Positions 23,030-34,709 of a stretch of 64,000 nucleotides of DNA are shown here, piece after piece. Made by a program: the position numbers and the translations under genes. Below the pieces are notes generated by a model. The model did no database searches. It saw only the letters and a program-made list of their open reading frames with translations, and was not told the DNA's origin. The DNA is from Atriophallophorus winterbourni (Eukaryota > Platyhelminthes > Trematoda > Plagiorchiida > Microphallidae): positions 1 to 64,000 of the forward strand of contig JACCGJ010005176.1 in assembly GCA_013407085.1 (NCBI GenBank), read 5' to 3'. Each line of letters opens with the position of its first letter. Within the stretch, counting starts at the first letter, position 1.

Positions 23030-23640
23030 GTAATTCAAGATTTTTATTGGTCTGAAATCCAACAAGCTTAACAACAAGCATATGATGGGAAAAATTGAAA
23101 TTTAAGTCTATAAACAAGAAAAGGAAATAGATTAAGCAGTATATAAGTGTTCGGGAAACGAATAATGCAATAAAAAGTCGTCTAATTAGGGTTTAAATTC
23201 ATGCAAGCTAGTAGAGTGAGCAACGGTTGAAGGTAACATGTTCCAAGTAAAACAGACACGGACAGAGTTCAGGTGGGAAGGGGGTACGACGAGCAAATAT
23301 CCATGGGTCCGATGATTTCTCGTATCACATCGCGTTAATAGATCCTATTAGGGATGGTTTCGGGGTATGGAATGTCTTATAAAGTAAGATAAGGTCTCCT
23401 CTGATTCGTCGATAGGTAAAGTCGAACAGATTCAGTTGAGTTATCCTTTCTTTATAAGTTTTGTTTCGGATTCTGAAAACTAGTTTTGTTAAGTGGTGAT
23501 AGATTCGCTGCATAAGTTCCACATCCTTCTTGAGCCACGGAGATTATGACTGCATACCGTATTTCATGACTGGTCTCAATATGTATTCAGGATCCTGCGA
23601 AAATTTCCCAAATACCCGTTTGAGTGGATTTTGAAGAAAG
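23030..23640 (-). mobile_element. LINE 3' end fragment
   Basis: On the minus strand this matches the last about 600 bp of the element at 1-1340: the ELMQRIYHHLTKLVF block, PYKERI-type TYKERITQLNLFDF, the 3'UTR and a CTTGAATTACCTCGAATT tail that abuts the composite repeat. Frame breaks are present. Mirror 29633-30243 (+). Confidence 0.85.
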
Positions 23641-23824
23641 TCTTAAGGGATCTGTGTAACTTATTTCCTTGGTCAAATGAGTTACGATATTATCCTGCGA
23701 AATTTCACATGCTGCGGCTTGAAACATCTCTGCACAACACGTATCACTTGGCACGCAAGATCTCGTCTAAACCACCGCAGATTAAGATCTCGGTATCTGC
23801 GTGTCGTTTAACCTTAAGATTCAA

Positions 23825-24749
23825 GATTCAAGATTCAAGATTTTATGGTTGGAAAAGCAATTACTTTACAATAACCATGCAGTTGAACTATAGGTACAAG
23901 TGTATATGTGTATAGAAAAATGTCAAAATCAAAATAATTCTGGTAACGATAGATTATAAATAGTTCGGGGCATAATTTGGATTGGCTCTCAGGAAATCGT
24001 CTAGTTTTAATTTAAATATAGAAAAAGTGTTTGAGCTTACCAAATCGGCTGGCAGGGAATTCCAAGCGAAACAAATACGCACAGAATAAAAATACCTGCG
24101 ACAGTTCTGATTGGAGTGGGGTATTTCCAACTTGCAGTTGTGACCGCGGTTGTTGCTGGATGTTCGTCGGTGAAATAGTATATCCAAAGGGTGGGAAACA
24201 CTGTTAAGGATTTTGAATGTGAGGAGGAGGTCGGCTCGCAGTCTCCTTTGTGCAAACGTCGTCAGCTTCAGTTTACTTAGCCGGTCAGCGAATGGTAGGT
24301 TTTCGAGCCCAATGACCAACTTTGAGGCTCTGTGGTGTATGCGATCCAATAGTGAAATGTCTTTTTGAAGCCATGGAGTCCAGGCTTGTGAAGCGTAATC
24401 AGTAAGCGGGTGTATGTACGTGTTCATCATCAGAGAAAAACATCTCTGGGAAAAACGTCCGAATATCCGCCTTAACACACCGAGCATCCGAGACGCGCGT
24501 TTGTAAACGGCTTCGCATTGTAGACCATTTTTCAGGCTACCGCAAATCCAGACACCCAGGTCTTTTTCTTGTTTGGTGTACTCCAGGATATTGTTGCCAA
24601 GCTTGTATGAATGAGAAAAGCTTAGCACACGATCAATGTGCATGATTTGAGACTTCTGCATGTTTAGCGGTAGGTTATTTTCAGATAACCACATTTGCAC
24701 AGCATCCAAGTCACTTTGAAGCACACTGCAATCCTCGGCAGTGCTGATA
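23825..24749 (-). mobile_element. 3' part of the CR1-like LINE (left-arm copy)
   Basis: Minus strand matches 28529-29457. Its ORF2 C-terminus is open in one frame from 24724 to 23954, including DLGVWICGSLKNGLQCEA, DYASQAWTPWLQKDIS, HRRTSSNNRGHNCKLEIPHS and CRRYFYSVRICFAWNSLPAD. The tail is three or more CTTGAAT units. The homology stops abruptly at 24749, the inner palindrome breakpoint. This copy lacks three single-base deletions that disturb the right-arm copy. Confidence 0.9.
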
Positions 24750-25054
24750 ATGAAAACACCATAATACCACTCTCCTAGCGGTATTCGATAATACGAGCAA
24801 ATTCGGATTTATCGTGATTTTCCCATATTGGCTCTACGCGTGCAACTCTGTTAATACGCTTCAAGTCCTCAAAGGGAATAACGTCATCGGAAAGATCTTA
24901 TTCTTCGCCGTCGACTGGTTATATATTCAACGTCGTGAGAGCAACTACCGAAGCGCATCGCTGGAATCAATTCTGACTTTGTTCTTATTATTGAGCAACG
25001 CTTTTCGTCGCGCTCACCATATTCATCATCGATCGCTCGACGGAACCACTGCCT

Positions 25055-26410
25055 GTGCACACACAACTGAACAGTACTGCACACAACCTTGACCGGATGA
25101 CCCCGAAAAGGATACAAAGCGCACCGGGATGCATGTGCACGGTTTGCCGAAAGTCGGTAAGTCCTAAGGCGAGGTCTGTCACGTGTTACGCCTGTTTGTT
25201 GAAAGTGCATGCGAAATGTGACAAATCGCTGACTTCGGATTTAGTATCGATTATTAATGGAGATGACTATCCTGGTGTCTGTTATGTTTGTCTGCTTTGC
25301 AAGGCCAAATCAACACCGTCAGCCTCGGCGGCGAAAACCCCTGAATATGATATTGAGACCCGTCTAAATGGAATGGAATCCAGTTTAAAAAAACTGAATG
25401 AACTGATAATAAAAGTCATAAAGGCACCGTCGTTACCCGACTTAGAGGTTCCTGCCGAAGAGCCGGTAGATAATACATCATACTCGAGCAGGCCAACATT
25501 TGCCCAGATAACCGCGCATATGGCGACTAAAACGGGGAAGCGTTCGTTGGGATCAGTGACCCCTCGACATAACGGAACCGAGAAAGGACTCAAAAAATCC
25601 ACTACTAAAATGACTGAGTCAAATTATAAAATAAAGTCCGCGGGTGTAAACCTAAGCGTTATATGTACAAACGTGACCGAGTCGCAGGAAACGCTGTTTG
25701 AAGCTAAGCAAAAACATGACTTAGCTGAGTGGTTTAAAGTCTGCAGTCAGATGAGATTGGCCGCGGTTACACCCTCATCAATAGTTCGATTAAATCGCCA
25801 CCTGAATTCTCCTCATACGGATGATCCTCGCCTTCTAAGAATAACGCTGCAATCTGCGGAGGACGTGGAAAACGTACTCTTAAATGCTTACATTCTTGGA
25901 GGTGTTCCAGAGACTAAATGTCGTATCCATGCAGACCTACCATGGTGGGAGCGAAAGTCGTCGCAGAAATCTCGTGAAGAACGTAATCCAAGAAGTATTG
26001 TAATTCTTGGTGTTCCAGAAGATGCTGCTGACGTACCTTCTCAAGAAAAGTCTGAGCACGACCACAAACAGTGGAAATATCTAGCCGAAACAATTGGTAT
26101 TAAAAATACCGTACTTGTGGATGCTTTTAGGATACCGCGATCTGCCAACTATAAAGGGCAAGGTCCTAGCCCTTTAAAGCTAACCTTCTTCACAACCGAA
26201 ATGACTGATACTATCAAAAGTGAATGGAAAGCTAATAGAAAAAACCTACCCCCAAACGTAAAGTTAAGCTTGCCCAGGATCAAAACCGAAATTCAGCAAA
26301 CGGATAGTACTGATCAACCTACGCCAAGTGTCACAGTTCAATTGGAACCTCATGCGCCACTTCAAAAAAACGTGAGCATTCCGACTCTGACAGAGTCGGA
26401 CCCCCAATAA
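25055..26410 (+). CDS. LINE ORF1 protein with PHD-type zinc finger
   Basis: Open for 451 codons; an alternative start at 25097 (MTPKRIQSAPG) would remove 14 residues. In the longer numbering C28-x2-C31-x12-C44-x2-C47-x4-H52-x2-C55-x20-C76-x2-C79 fits a C4HC3 PHD finger, which is known in CR1-group ORF1 proteins. A short amphipathic helix (about 95-120, ETRLNGMESSLKKLNELI) may form a coiled coil. Two later segments (about 200-290 and 305-400) look like RNA-binding folds: TPSSIVRLNRHLN with PRLLRITLQSAEDVENVLL, and NPRSIVILGVPEDA. ORF1 proteins bind the element RNA. No stops or frameshifts, so it may still be translated. Confidence 0.88.
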   Translation: MHTQLNSTAHNLDRMTPKRIQSAPGCMCTVCRKSVSPKARSVTCYACLLKVHAKCDKSLTSDLVSIINGDDYPGVCYVCLLCKAKSTPSASAAKTPEYDIETRLNGMESSLKKLNELIIKVIKAPSLPDLEVPAEEPVDNTSYSSRPTFAQITAHMATKTGKRSLGSVTPRHNGTEKGLKKSTTKMTESNYKIKSAGVNLSVICTNVTESQETLFEAKQKHDLAEWFKVCSQMRLAAVTPSSIVRLNRHLNSPHTDDPRLLRITLQSAEDVENVLLNAYILGGVPETKCRIHADLPWWERKSSQKSREERNPRSIVILGVPEDAADVPSQEKSEHDHKQWKYLAETIGIKNTVLVDAFRIPRSANYKGQGPSPLKLTFFTTEMTDTIKSEWKANRKNLPPNVKLSLPRIKTEIQQTDSTDQPTPSVTVQLEPHAPLQKNVSIPTLTESDPQ

Positions 26411-26421
26411 CCTCTCGTGAT

Positions 26422-29319
26422 ATGAACACTACAAACTTTATTGATTGTTTATATACAAACACACAAAGTCTCTCTAGCAAACTGCTAAACCAAACAGCTT
26501 ACACCCCGTCATTACTCATAAAAAACACAATTAAGTGCATCTATACGAACGCAAACAGCCTGATCAATAAGCTGCACGAACTCTCCGAGATTTGTGATGA
26601 AACGAACCCAGACATAGTTGCCATAACAGAAACGTGGTTCACTACCTCGTTTTCTGATCTAGAACTCTCTTTACCAAGCATGACTTTATTTCGACGTGAC
26701 CGTTTGAGTGATGGCGGAGGAGCAGCACTCTACTGCAAACAATCATTTATTTGCAGAGTTATGAATGACCAAAATCTGGATATACCCGACACGCTTTGGT
26801 GTTCTATAACTCTTACTTCTGGTGACCAGTGCGTTATTGGAGTGATTTACCGTTCTCCAACCGCGAACCTCGACCTGAACAATAAACTGATTACTGCTTT
26901 GCAATATGTAACAACGCGATATAACACTCAAATTTTGATAATGGGAGACTTCAACCTTCCTCAGCTATATAACCGTGATGATCATCCACCAGAGACATTT
27001 GAACACGAACTTCGAGCAGTCTTGGATTACACACCCCTCTATAACCACGTTAAAGGATTTACTCGTATGAGGGGAGCTGACAGGCCGTCTACCTTGGACT
27101 TGATACTTACATCTGATCCTACCGCTGTAGAAACTATCATCTATAAACCGCCGATCGGACGGAGCGACCACGTTGTCCTAGAATTCTACTACGTTTGTAG
27201 TGCTAGGCGCAAATTTGACGGAATGAAATGCTTCAGAAAGGTAAACTACCGTACCCTTTGTGCAGAGCTTCAAAGCATTAGTCTCATACAGTTGGATTAT
27301 TCCGATTCAGACAGTCATTGGCGCTCTCTCCTACAACACCTGAAACTTATATTAGAGAAACATTCAAACCTCGTCCCGAAGAAAAATCCTCGACGTAACA
27401 AATTTAAGCTACGTAGCAGGACCAAAAAGTGGATGAAACAAAGGGCAGTAGCGTGGGAGTTTCACAAGGCTACCAACACAGCTGATTCTTGGGCACAATT
27501 TACACGACTGAGAAACAAAGTTATCAGCTTAATTCGAGATGATAAACAAGAGTTCCAATCGCAATTGATTACTCAGATGCACCAGAATCCGAAGCTCTTG
27601 TATAGACTTGTAAACGATAGAACAAATATTAAACCAGGAGTCTTTGCCCTGAAAACTTCGTCCGGCTTCACAGAATCCGTTGAACAAACCGCTGATTTGT
27701 TAGCAGACTTTTATGCTGGAGTATTTGCACCGAAATCCGCAGAGCACGAACAGGAACCAAGCTTTCGATATGATCGTCCCACTCTGAGTGAAATAATAAT
27801 TACTCCGATGGTGGTTGCGCAGCACTTAAGAAAGTTAAACGCAAAGAAATCTCCGGGACCAGACGAAATTTCACCGAAGCTCCTCAAAAGCTGTCATGCG
27901 CAGCTCTCGGGACCTTTATCTCGTCTGTTTAGCGAATTGCTTCAAGTCGGAATGGTACCAATTGATTGGAAGCTGGGAATAATTACACCAATTTACAAAA
28001 GTGGATGCCGTTCTGAAGTAAAAAATTACAGGCCTGTGACATTGCTGTCTTCGGTTTCGAAGGTTTTTGAGCGCATAATCACTGCAGAAGTAGTGCGCCA
28101 CCTGGAATCGAACGGACTCTTGACAATTGCCCAGCACGGATTTCGCAGAAACCGCTCTTGTCTAACTAATTTGCTGACATGTTTGGACGACTGGACTAGT
28201 GTAGTGGACGCCGGAGGCAGTATTCATGCATGCTACTTAGACATTTCTAAAGCTTTTGACAGAGTTGATCACAACTTACTGCTGAACAAGCTAAAGAAAC
28301 ACGGTATTGCTGGAGGACTGTATGACTTGCTGCGAGACTATCTCAGCAAAAGACATATACGGGTTCGAGTTGACGGTATACTATCGAAGGAAATCGACGT
28401 CACTAGCGGTGTTCCACAGGGATCCGTGCTCGGACCGATACTGTTTCTGATCTATATGAATGACCTGCCAACACCACGCGGCAGTAAGATGGTTCTGTTC
28501 GCAGATGACATAAAAATATGGAAAAAAATCAGCACTGCCGAGGATTGCAGTGTGCTTCAAAGTGACTTGGATGCTGTGCAAATGTGGTTATCTGAAAATA
28601 ACCTACCGCTAAACATGCAGAAGTCTCAAATCATGCACATTGGTCGTGTGCTAAGCTTTTCTCATTCATACAAGCTTGGCAACAATATCCTGGAGTACAC
28701 CAAAGAAGAAAAAGACCTGGGTGTCTGGATTTGCGGTAGCCTGAAAAATGGTCTACAATGCGAAGCCGTTTACAAACGCGCGTCTCGGATGCTCGGTGTG
28801 TTAAGGCGGATATTCGGACGTTTTTCCCAGAGATGTTTTTCTCTGATGATGAACACGTACATACACCCGCTTACTGATTACGCTTCACAAGCCTGGACTC
28901 CATGGCTTCAAAAAGACATTTCACTATTGGATCGCATACACCACAGAGCCTCAAAGTTGGTCATTGGGCTCGAAAACCTACCATTCGCTGACCGGCTAAG
29001 TAAACTGAAGCTGACGACGTTGCACAAAGGAGACTGCGAGCCGACCTCCTCCTCACATTCAAAATCCTTAACAGTGTTTCCACCCTTTGGATATACTATT
29101 TCACCGACGAACATCCAGCAACAACCGCGGTCACAACTGCAAGTTGGAAATACCCCACTCCAATCAGAACTGCCGCAGGTATTTTTATTCTGTGCGTATT
29201 TGTTTCGCTTGGAATTCCCTGCCAGCCGATTTGGTAAGCTCAAACACTTTTCTATATTTAAATTAAAACTAGACGATTTCCTGAGAGCCAATCCAAATTA
29301 TGCCCCGAACTATTTATAA
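26422..29319 (+). CDS. LINE ORF2: endonuclease-reverse transcriptase
   Basis: 965 codons. An APE-type endonuclease spans about 37-260 (IVAITETWF, MGDFNLPQ near 174, GRSDHVVLEF near 247). The reverse transcriptase spans about 480-800: KKSPGPDEISPKLLK, YRPVTLLSSVSKVFERI, ACYLDISKAFDRVDH near 602, SGVPQGSVLGPILF near 662 and the intact catalytic FADD near 692. The protein nicks target DNA and copies the element RNA there. Compared with the left-arm copy, three 1 nt deletions in homopolymers (about 29021, 29090 and 29250) put residues about 868-940 out of frame, then restore the frame for the last 25 residues. So the C-terminal block is corrupted here, or the assembly has indel errors. Confidence 0.9.
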   Translation: MNTTNFIDCLYTNTQSLSSKLLNQTAYTPSLLIKNTIKCIYTNANSLINKLHELSEICDETNPDIVAITETWFTTSFSDLELSLPSMTLFRRDRLSDGGGAALYCKQSFICRVMNDQNLDIPDTLWCSITLTSGDQCVIGVIYRSPTANLDLNNKLITALQYVTTRYNTQILIMGDFNLPQLYNRDDHPPETFEHELRAVLDYTPLYNHVKGFTRMRGADRPSTLDLILTSDPTAVETIIYKPPIGRSDHVVLEFYYVCSARRKFDGMKCFRKVNYRTLCAELQSISLIQLDYSDSDSHWRSLLQHLKLILEKHSNLVPKKNPRRNKFKLRSRTKKWMKQRAVAWEFHKATNTADSWAQFTRLRNKVISLIRDDKQEFQSQLITQMHQNPKLLYRLVNDRTNIKPGVFALKTSSGFTESVEQTADLLADFYAGVFAPKSAEHEQEPSFRYDRPTLSEIIITPMVVAQHLRKLNAKKSPGPDEISPKLLKSCHAQLSGPLSRLFSELLQVGMVPIDWKLGIITPIYKSGCRSEVKNYRPVTLLSSVSKVFERIITAEVVRHLESNGLLTIAQHGFRRNRSCLTNLLTCLDDWTSVVDAGGSIHACYLDISKAFDRVDHNLLLNKLKKHGIAGGLYDLLRDYLSKRHIRVRVDGILSKEIDVTSGVPQGSVLGPILFLIYMNDLPTPRGSKMVLFADDIKIWKKISTAEDCSVLQSDLDAVQMWLSENNLPLNMQKSQIMHIGRVLSFSHSYKLGNNILEYTKEEKDLGVWICGSLKNGLQCEAVYKRASRMLGVLRRIFGRFSQRCFSLMMNTYIHPLTDYASQAWTPWLQKDISLLDRIHHRASKLVIGLENLPFADRLSKLKLTTLHKGDCEPTSSSHSKSLTVFPPFGYTISPTNIQQQPRSQLQVGNTPLQSELPQVFLFCAYLFRLEFPASRFGKLKHFSIFKLKLDDFLRANPNYAPNYL

Positions 29320-29632
29320 TCTATCGTTACCAGAATTATTTTGATTTTGACATTTTTCTATACACATATACACTTGTACCTATAGTTCAACTGCATGGTT
29401 ATTGTAAAGTAATTGCTTTTTCAACCATAAAATCTTGAATCTTGAATCTTGAATCTTAAGGTTAAACGACACGCAGATACCGAGATCTTAATCTGCGGTG
29501 GTTTAGACGAGATCTTGCGTGCCAAGTGATACGTGTTGTGCAGAGATGTTTCAAGCCGCAGCATGTGAAATTTCGCAGGATAATATCGTAACTCATTTGA
29601 CCAAGGAAATAAGTTACACAGATCCCTTAAGA

Positions 29633-30243
29633 CTTTCTTCAAAATCCACTCAAACGGGTATTTGGGAAATTTTCGCAGGATCCTGAATACATATTGAGAC
29701 CAGTCATGAAATACGGTATGCAGTCATAATCTCCGTGGCTCAAGAAGGATGTGGAACTTATGCAGCGAATCTATCACCACTTAACAAAACTAGTTTTCAG
29801 AATCCGAAACAAAACTTATAAAGAAAGGATAACTCAACTGAATCTGTTCGACTTTACCTATCGACGAATCAGAGGAGACCTTATCTTACTTTATAAGACA
29901 TTCCATACCCCGAAACCATCCCTAATAGGATCTATTAACGCGATGTGATACGAGAAATCATCGGACCCATGGATATTTGCTCGTCGTACCCCCTTCCCAC
30001 CTGAACTCTGTCCGTGTCTGTTTTACTTGGAACATGTTACCTTCAACCGTTGCTCACTCTACTAGCTTGCATGAATTTAAACCCTAATTAGACGACTTTT
30101 TATTGCATTATTCGTTTCCCGAACACTTATATACTGCTTAATCTATTTCCTTTTCTTGTTTATAGACTTAAATTTCAATTTTTCCCATCATATGCTTGTT
30201 GTTAAGCTTGTTGGATTTCAGACCAATAAAAATCTTGAATTAC
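29633..30243 (+). mobile_element. LINE 3' end fragment (mirror of 23030-23640)
   Basis: Starts AAATCCACTCAAACGGGTAT, matching about 698 of the first LINE, and runs through ELMQRIYHHLTKLVF and the 3'UTR to an AATTACCTCGAATTACTTTG tail. The 175 bp between the complete LINE tail (29457) and this fragment matches nothing recognised. Confidence 0.85.
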
Positions 30244-30247
30244 CTCG

Positions 30248-31133
30248 AATTACTTTGAATCCTCTACAGAGGTTGCTTCATTCGAAAAGACAAGGTCAAT
30301 GGTTGAAGTTTTCTCAAGACCCCGTCTACGAGTTGGCTGATCAACGTGGTTGTGCAGTGAAGAAATTTCGATAACCTCCTGGAATTTATGTTCAAACGAA
30401 TGCAGGGAGTGCTCACCACTCAAAAACAGATGCGGGAGATTAAAATCGCCAATGATAAGCAATTGTGCAGTCTGGCATCTTGTTATGTATTGCAAGGATT
30501 CGATTAGTTTATCATTAAATGAGCTTTTGAATGATAGCCAGCGGTAAATGTTGGCGATCTTACAATCATCTTCATTGACTAGGTTTCACTGAACACCACA
30601 TCGTATCAGGAAGGATGAGGTCATAATGATCGATTACGTTACACTGCGCTAAACGTTCATGAAAGTAAACTGCAACTCCACCACCGGATCTTCGATCGCG
30701 ATCCAGCCGGAGTAGTGTGCTTATTGTGCGTTTGCATGTTGTCCTTGTAGGTTCACACAGAACTAGTTTGTCCTTGCCTCCCCCGAACGTATCTCGAAAG
30801 ATCGCACAAGGTTTCAAATAAAAATCAGAGTTGGATAATTCTGCTTGACCTGTGGATGTTCCAACGAAGTTTAATATGCGAGAGTCTTGAATAGAAACAG
30901 AGCATAACATTGAGTGGAATTTGATGAGCGTTAAGGAAATAGCTGCGTATAGTCACACACATGAATCTCACCAACTGGTGTTCTGAGTGCGAAATATTTA
31001 AGTTGTACCCATCAGATCTGCTACCACGTGCTTCGTGCTGATGAAAAAGGTGTTTAGGTGGGTGATTCACTGTATGCAGATTGTTTAACATCAGGATTGA
31101 TGTCGTTTTACGATGGTTAAAATTGTGAGAAAG
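30248..31133 (-). repeat. Composite repeat in the right arm
   Basis: Mirror of 22140-23025 with essentially no changes: endonuclease piece 30248-30710, glutamine synthetase segment 30711-30983, RT C-terminal piece 30983-31133, all reading on the minus strand. Confidence 0.85.
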
Positions 31134-31142
31134 TATTAAAAC

Positions 31143-31633
31143 GTCGATCATCCCTCTGCTTCGTTTGATCTTGTTGCTGGGAGTTCCGGGCCCTTTCCCA
31201 CCAAGCCACATGAGGGAGGATCCTTGCAATGATCTCTCAATGCTCCCTATGCAGGATAAAAGCGGATAGTAAGGCGTTTTCTAGATCCCATTCAGAGGTG
31301 ACCGTGATTTTGAACAGTCTTGGCTGGTCCAGATTTGAGGAACTAGGTTCACGATTCAGTCGTATCGATGATAGTGGTTCAACTGGCACCAAGTCCATGC
31401 TGCTGCACAACCTTCTACAATTTTCTTTAGCCTGTTTTAGCCTGTCCGTTAGTACTGTGGCACTGGCTTCTTTTATGTTGGTCCAAATCACGCTTAGTCC
31501 ATGGAGCGAATGTACAATGTGTGCGTGTCGCTTTTGCTGGTTTCTGGACGTTTCTCTGCCTTAGATCGAATACCTATCGAGTCCGCTTTTGCAGTATTTT
31601 GTACCGTGACTTTTGATTTTGCACCTGACGGTT
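31143..31633 (-). mobile_element. LINE ORF1 fragment (mirror)
   Basis: Mirror of 21640-22130; the 84-codon piece containing RLKQAKENCRRLCSS and QPRLFKITVTSE is identical. Confidence 0.75.
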
Positions 31634-31747
31634 TTCGCTGAACCGTCAGATGAGCAGGTGCTTTTGTCTCCGTAACAATTTGCAGATCAGGGATGTAAGT
31701 ATGAGGTCCAGGGTAGATGGGGTTTGTTCAGATCGAAATCGCGTTGT

Positions 31748-32413
31748 TTATTGTACGTGATTGTAAAGAGGGGTGCGAGTCATTATTTCTTGAAGAAAGC
31801 TTTTAAATGAATCGTCACCTGTAATGTGTGTTGCAAGGGTTGGTACATTGAAATCACCGAGAAGGAGCGAATGTGAGTATGTGAGCTTCAATGCAAAACG
31901 TGTTGCATCAGAAAGAACAGTGTCAGCGGCAGATGATGGAGAAGGGGTCGATAAATCAATGCTAAGAGGCACTTACTTTTAACATGTAAGTCAAAAGAGC
32001 AAAACAATTTATCTGGGACATCTAAATCGGGGGAGAGAAGTATAGTGCAGTTGATGCTTTCATGTAAGTGAAGGAGGACACCGCCACCTTTTGTTGCTCG
32101 ATCTTCTCTGTAAATCATCATGTGAAAGATTTTGAGTTCAGAATCGTGTATAGAATTACACAACCAGGTTTCCGTCACTGCAATTAAATCCCAAGACGCC
32201 ACGTGAATACAGTTCAGTGAACTTCCACAGAAAGCTCTGAGCATTGGTGTAACAGCATAATAGAGATTTAATTTTTTGCAGATGAAGATGCAGGTGGTTT
32301 TGTCTCCGTAACATTTTGCGGACCAGGGATGTTTTGGGCAGACATACCTTTACAGTGGTCTTTGTAAAAGTGGCGTATTGATAAAAAGAATGCTCTTCAC
32401 GACTCACCGGCAC
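31748..32413 (-). mobile_element. LINE endonuclease fragment (mirror, diverged)
   Basis: Mirror of 20860-21525 but with a frameshift near 31965 and clustered substitutions between about 31930 and 32330 (for example DRATKGGGVLLHLHESINC versus KDGGVFLHLHESIYC), a patch of higher divergence within an otherwise almost identical arm. Confidence 0.82.
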
Positions 32414-32672
32414 ATTTGCAGTAGCTGAACAGCTGTGTTGAATGTGTTACGAAGATTCAGCGTTTATCTGGCTGGTATTAATGTCAGTGGTTTTCGATTT
32501 ATGAAAACCTATACGGGCAAACTGAGAATTCTGAGCGGTGACCAGAGTCTCTACCGGTGCATTTAACGTTTGTATGAGGAGATCTAAGATAAACATCAGA
32601 TCATTTGTTTGCTTTGCCGAAGACTTGTTCGAGCAGCTGAATCTGCGTTTGGTTAAGTTCGACATTTTTTAC

Positions 32673-32960
32673 ACGCTGCAAAAACAAGACTGTTGACATG
32701 GAACTCAGATCACCAGATGGTGAGCTCCCCATGTCTGACGATACAAATCTATTATCTTGAAGCTATTCCAATTTAACTGAATGTTTAAGCTCGGTTATTA
32801 TTCAAGAATGTCGTATATGAAAGTTCGATGGAAGCAGCACAGGTCAGGCAGAAGGGTCCAACTCCGATATCTATTTAAACTCTGTGCCATCTTCAGGGAC
32901 CCATTCCGCGAAGGAAAAAATATGCTGATTCTGTGTGAAACGTACAATCATAAAACGCAA
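32673..32960 (+). pseudogene. Glutamine synthetase fragment (mirror)
   Basis: Mirror of 20313-20600: exon 1 end, intron 1 and exon 2 of GS with the same stop and frameshift, showing that the damage predates the inverted duplication or was homogenised between the arms. Confidence 0.85.
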
Positions 32961-33572
32961 GTACGGTTTTACCAATGGTCGAGTTTCAGATTTCAACTCA
33001 TTATAGATTAGAATACGTAACGCGATGGTAATCGAATATGTTAAGTTTCATCGAAACTGCGTGTGTTTTAATAGTTAATCAAAAATGATTGAGGTTTTAA
33101 TTTAATAGAGGTTTTTATATTCCAAAGTGTCAATTACTCATAGGTTAATCATGATAGCGCCCATCTTTACATACCGGATTTCGCTGTAAGTCTTCCCGCA
33201 GTTATTAAGTATATGCAGTTTGCTCAATGCCCAAAATAACAGGGAAATAGAAATAGTTTAGCATGAGATAGGAGAGAAAGAGTAATCTTCATTTGGCTCA
33301 ATGCAAATTAAATAATCCCATTGAATTCACTCGGCTACTTATATTTAACAAGTAGTCAAAATATAATGCGAAATTCAAATCATGAAGAGCGCTATAATTA
33401 TCTCCGAATGTAGTGTTTTCGATGTGAACATTAAGCAAATAAGCAAATATTAGAAAGGTGGTACTCATAAGGAGTCACAAATATGAAAAACAGATTTTTC
33501 ACTGCGTTAACATTGATTTCAGAATCAATTGTATCCGAAGAAAGTAAGTGTGGTTTTCTGGTATATGCGATC

Positions 33573-34709
33573 CAAAAGTGAGATATCTTTTTGAAGCCAT
33601 GGTGCCCAGGCTTGTGTGGCATAGTCTAAAACCGAGTGTATATATGTGTTCATCATGAGATAAAAACCCTGGGAAAAGACGTCCAAATATCAGCCATAAC
33701 ATGCCGAGCAACCGAGACGAGCTTTTGTAAGCGGATTCGCATTGTAGACCATTTTTCAACCTACCGCAAATCCATACACCCAGGTCCTTTTCTCCTTCAG
33801 TGTACTCCAGGTTTCTGTCGCCGAGTTTGTTTCGATTGGAAAAGCCAAAGTCACGACCGATCCTAATGATCTTCGAGTTTTGCATATTCAATGACAGTTT
33901 ATTTTGGGATGACCAGTTGTTCAAAGCATTTAAATCGTTTTTCAGCAAAATACAATAATCAGCATTGCAGATTAGCCTCCATAATTTTATATTGTCAGCA
34001 AACAAAACCACCTGGCTGTCATTTGGTATCGGTATATCGTTCAAATAGACTAGGAACAGTATTGGTCCAAGCACTGAGCCTTGTGGAACACCGCTAGTGA
34101 CATCGGTTTCCATCGATAATGGGCCGTGCACACGAACTCGGATGTCTGTTGCTGAGGTAACCACGTATCAATTCATATAGTCTTCAAACAATACCGTGTT
34201 TGTTTCGCTTGTTCATGAGTAACCTATAATCAAATCTTTCGAAATCTTTAGAAATATCCAAGTAGCAAGCATGAATACAGTCCCCGCATCTGTATTCATC
34301 GTCCAATCCTCTAACCTTGTCAGCAAATTCGTTAGACAAGTGCGATTTCTGCGAAATACATGTTTGGCAAGTGCCAAAAGTTGGTTCGTTTCCAATCATC
34401 TTTGTAAATGGGTATTATTTCTCCCAGTTTTAGGCCTTTTTGTAACACGCCAGCTTGGAGCAAATTATTAAACACGCAGGATTGAGGTTCAGATAGCTGA
34501 GCATGACAGGTTTTGAGCAGCTTTGGAGTTATCTCGTTTGGTCCTGGAGATTTATTTACGTTTAATTTTCGTATTTGTTGCGCTATTACCATCGGAGTAA
34601 TCAATACTTCACTCAAGGTCGGTCGGCTTATAGACTTATTGTCTGACCTCACTAGTTTGTTAAGCAACCGGTCGGCTAGAAATCTGTGTCCAGTGAACAT
34701 CGTCCGCAA
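33573..34709 (-). mobile_element. CR1-like LINE ORF2 pseudogene (mirror)
   Basis: Mirror of 18564-19700 with identical lesions (FADN motif, the deletion after GEIIPIYK). Confidence 0.85.

Larger units (their letters stand above)
10007..24749 (+). repeat. Palindrome, left arm
   Basis: Reverse complement of about 28529-43272. Paired coordinates sum to 53273 (inner part), 53249 (around 16-17 kb) and 53282 (around 13 kb), the shifts being small indels. From about 18300 to 24749 the arms are nearly identical. Outside that the introns and intergenic DNA have diverged by several percent, more at the outer end. The inner breakpoint lies within a LINE: this arm has only the 3' part of the element whose complete form spans the spacer and right arm. 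Confidence 0.92.
24750..29457 (+). mobile_element. Near-complete CR1/Jockey-like LINE
   Basis: Non-LTR retrotransposon with ORF1 (25055-26410), an 11 nt gap, ORF2 (26422-29319), a 3'UTR of about 115 nt and a tail of (CTTGAAT)n ending about 29457. The precise 5' end and target-site duplication were not resolved; the element start lies somewhere between 24750 and 25055. The region up to 28528 is the palindrome spacer; from 28529 on it is part of the right arm. Confidence 0.88.

Noticed and set aside
24884..25602. Minus-strand frames of 108 and 106 codons
   Set aside because: They are antisense to LINE ORF1, whose PHD finger and position before ORF2 fix the coding strand.
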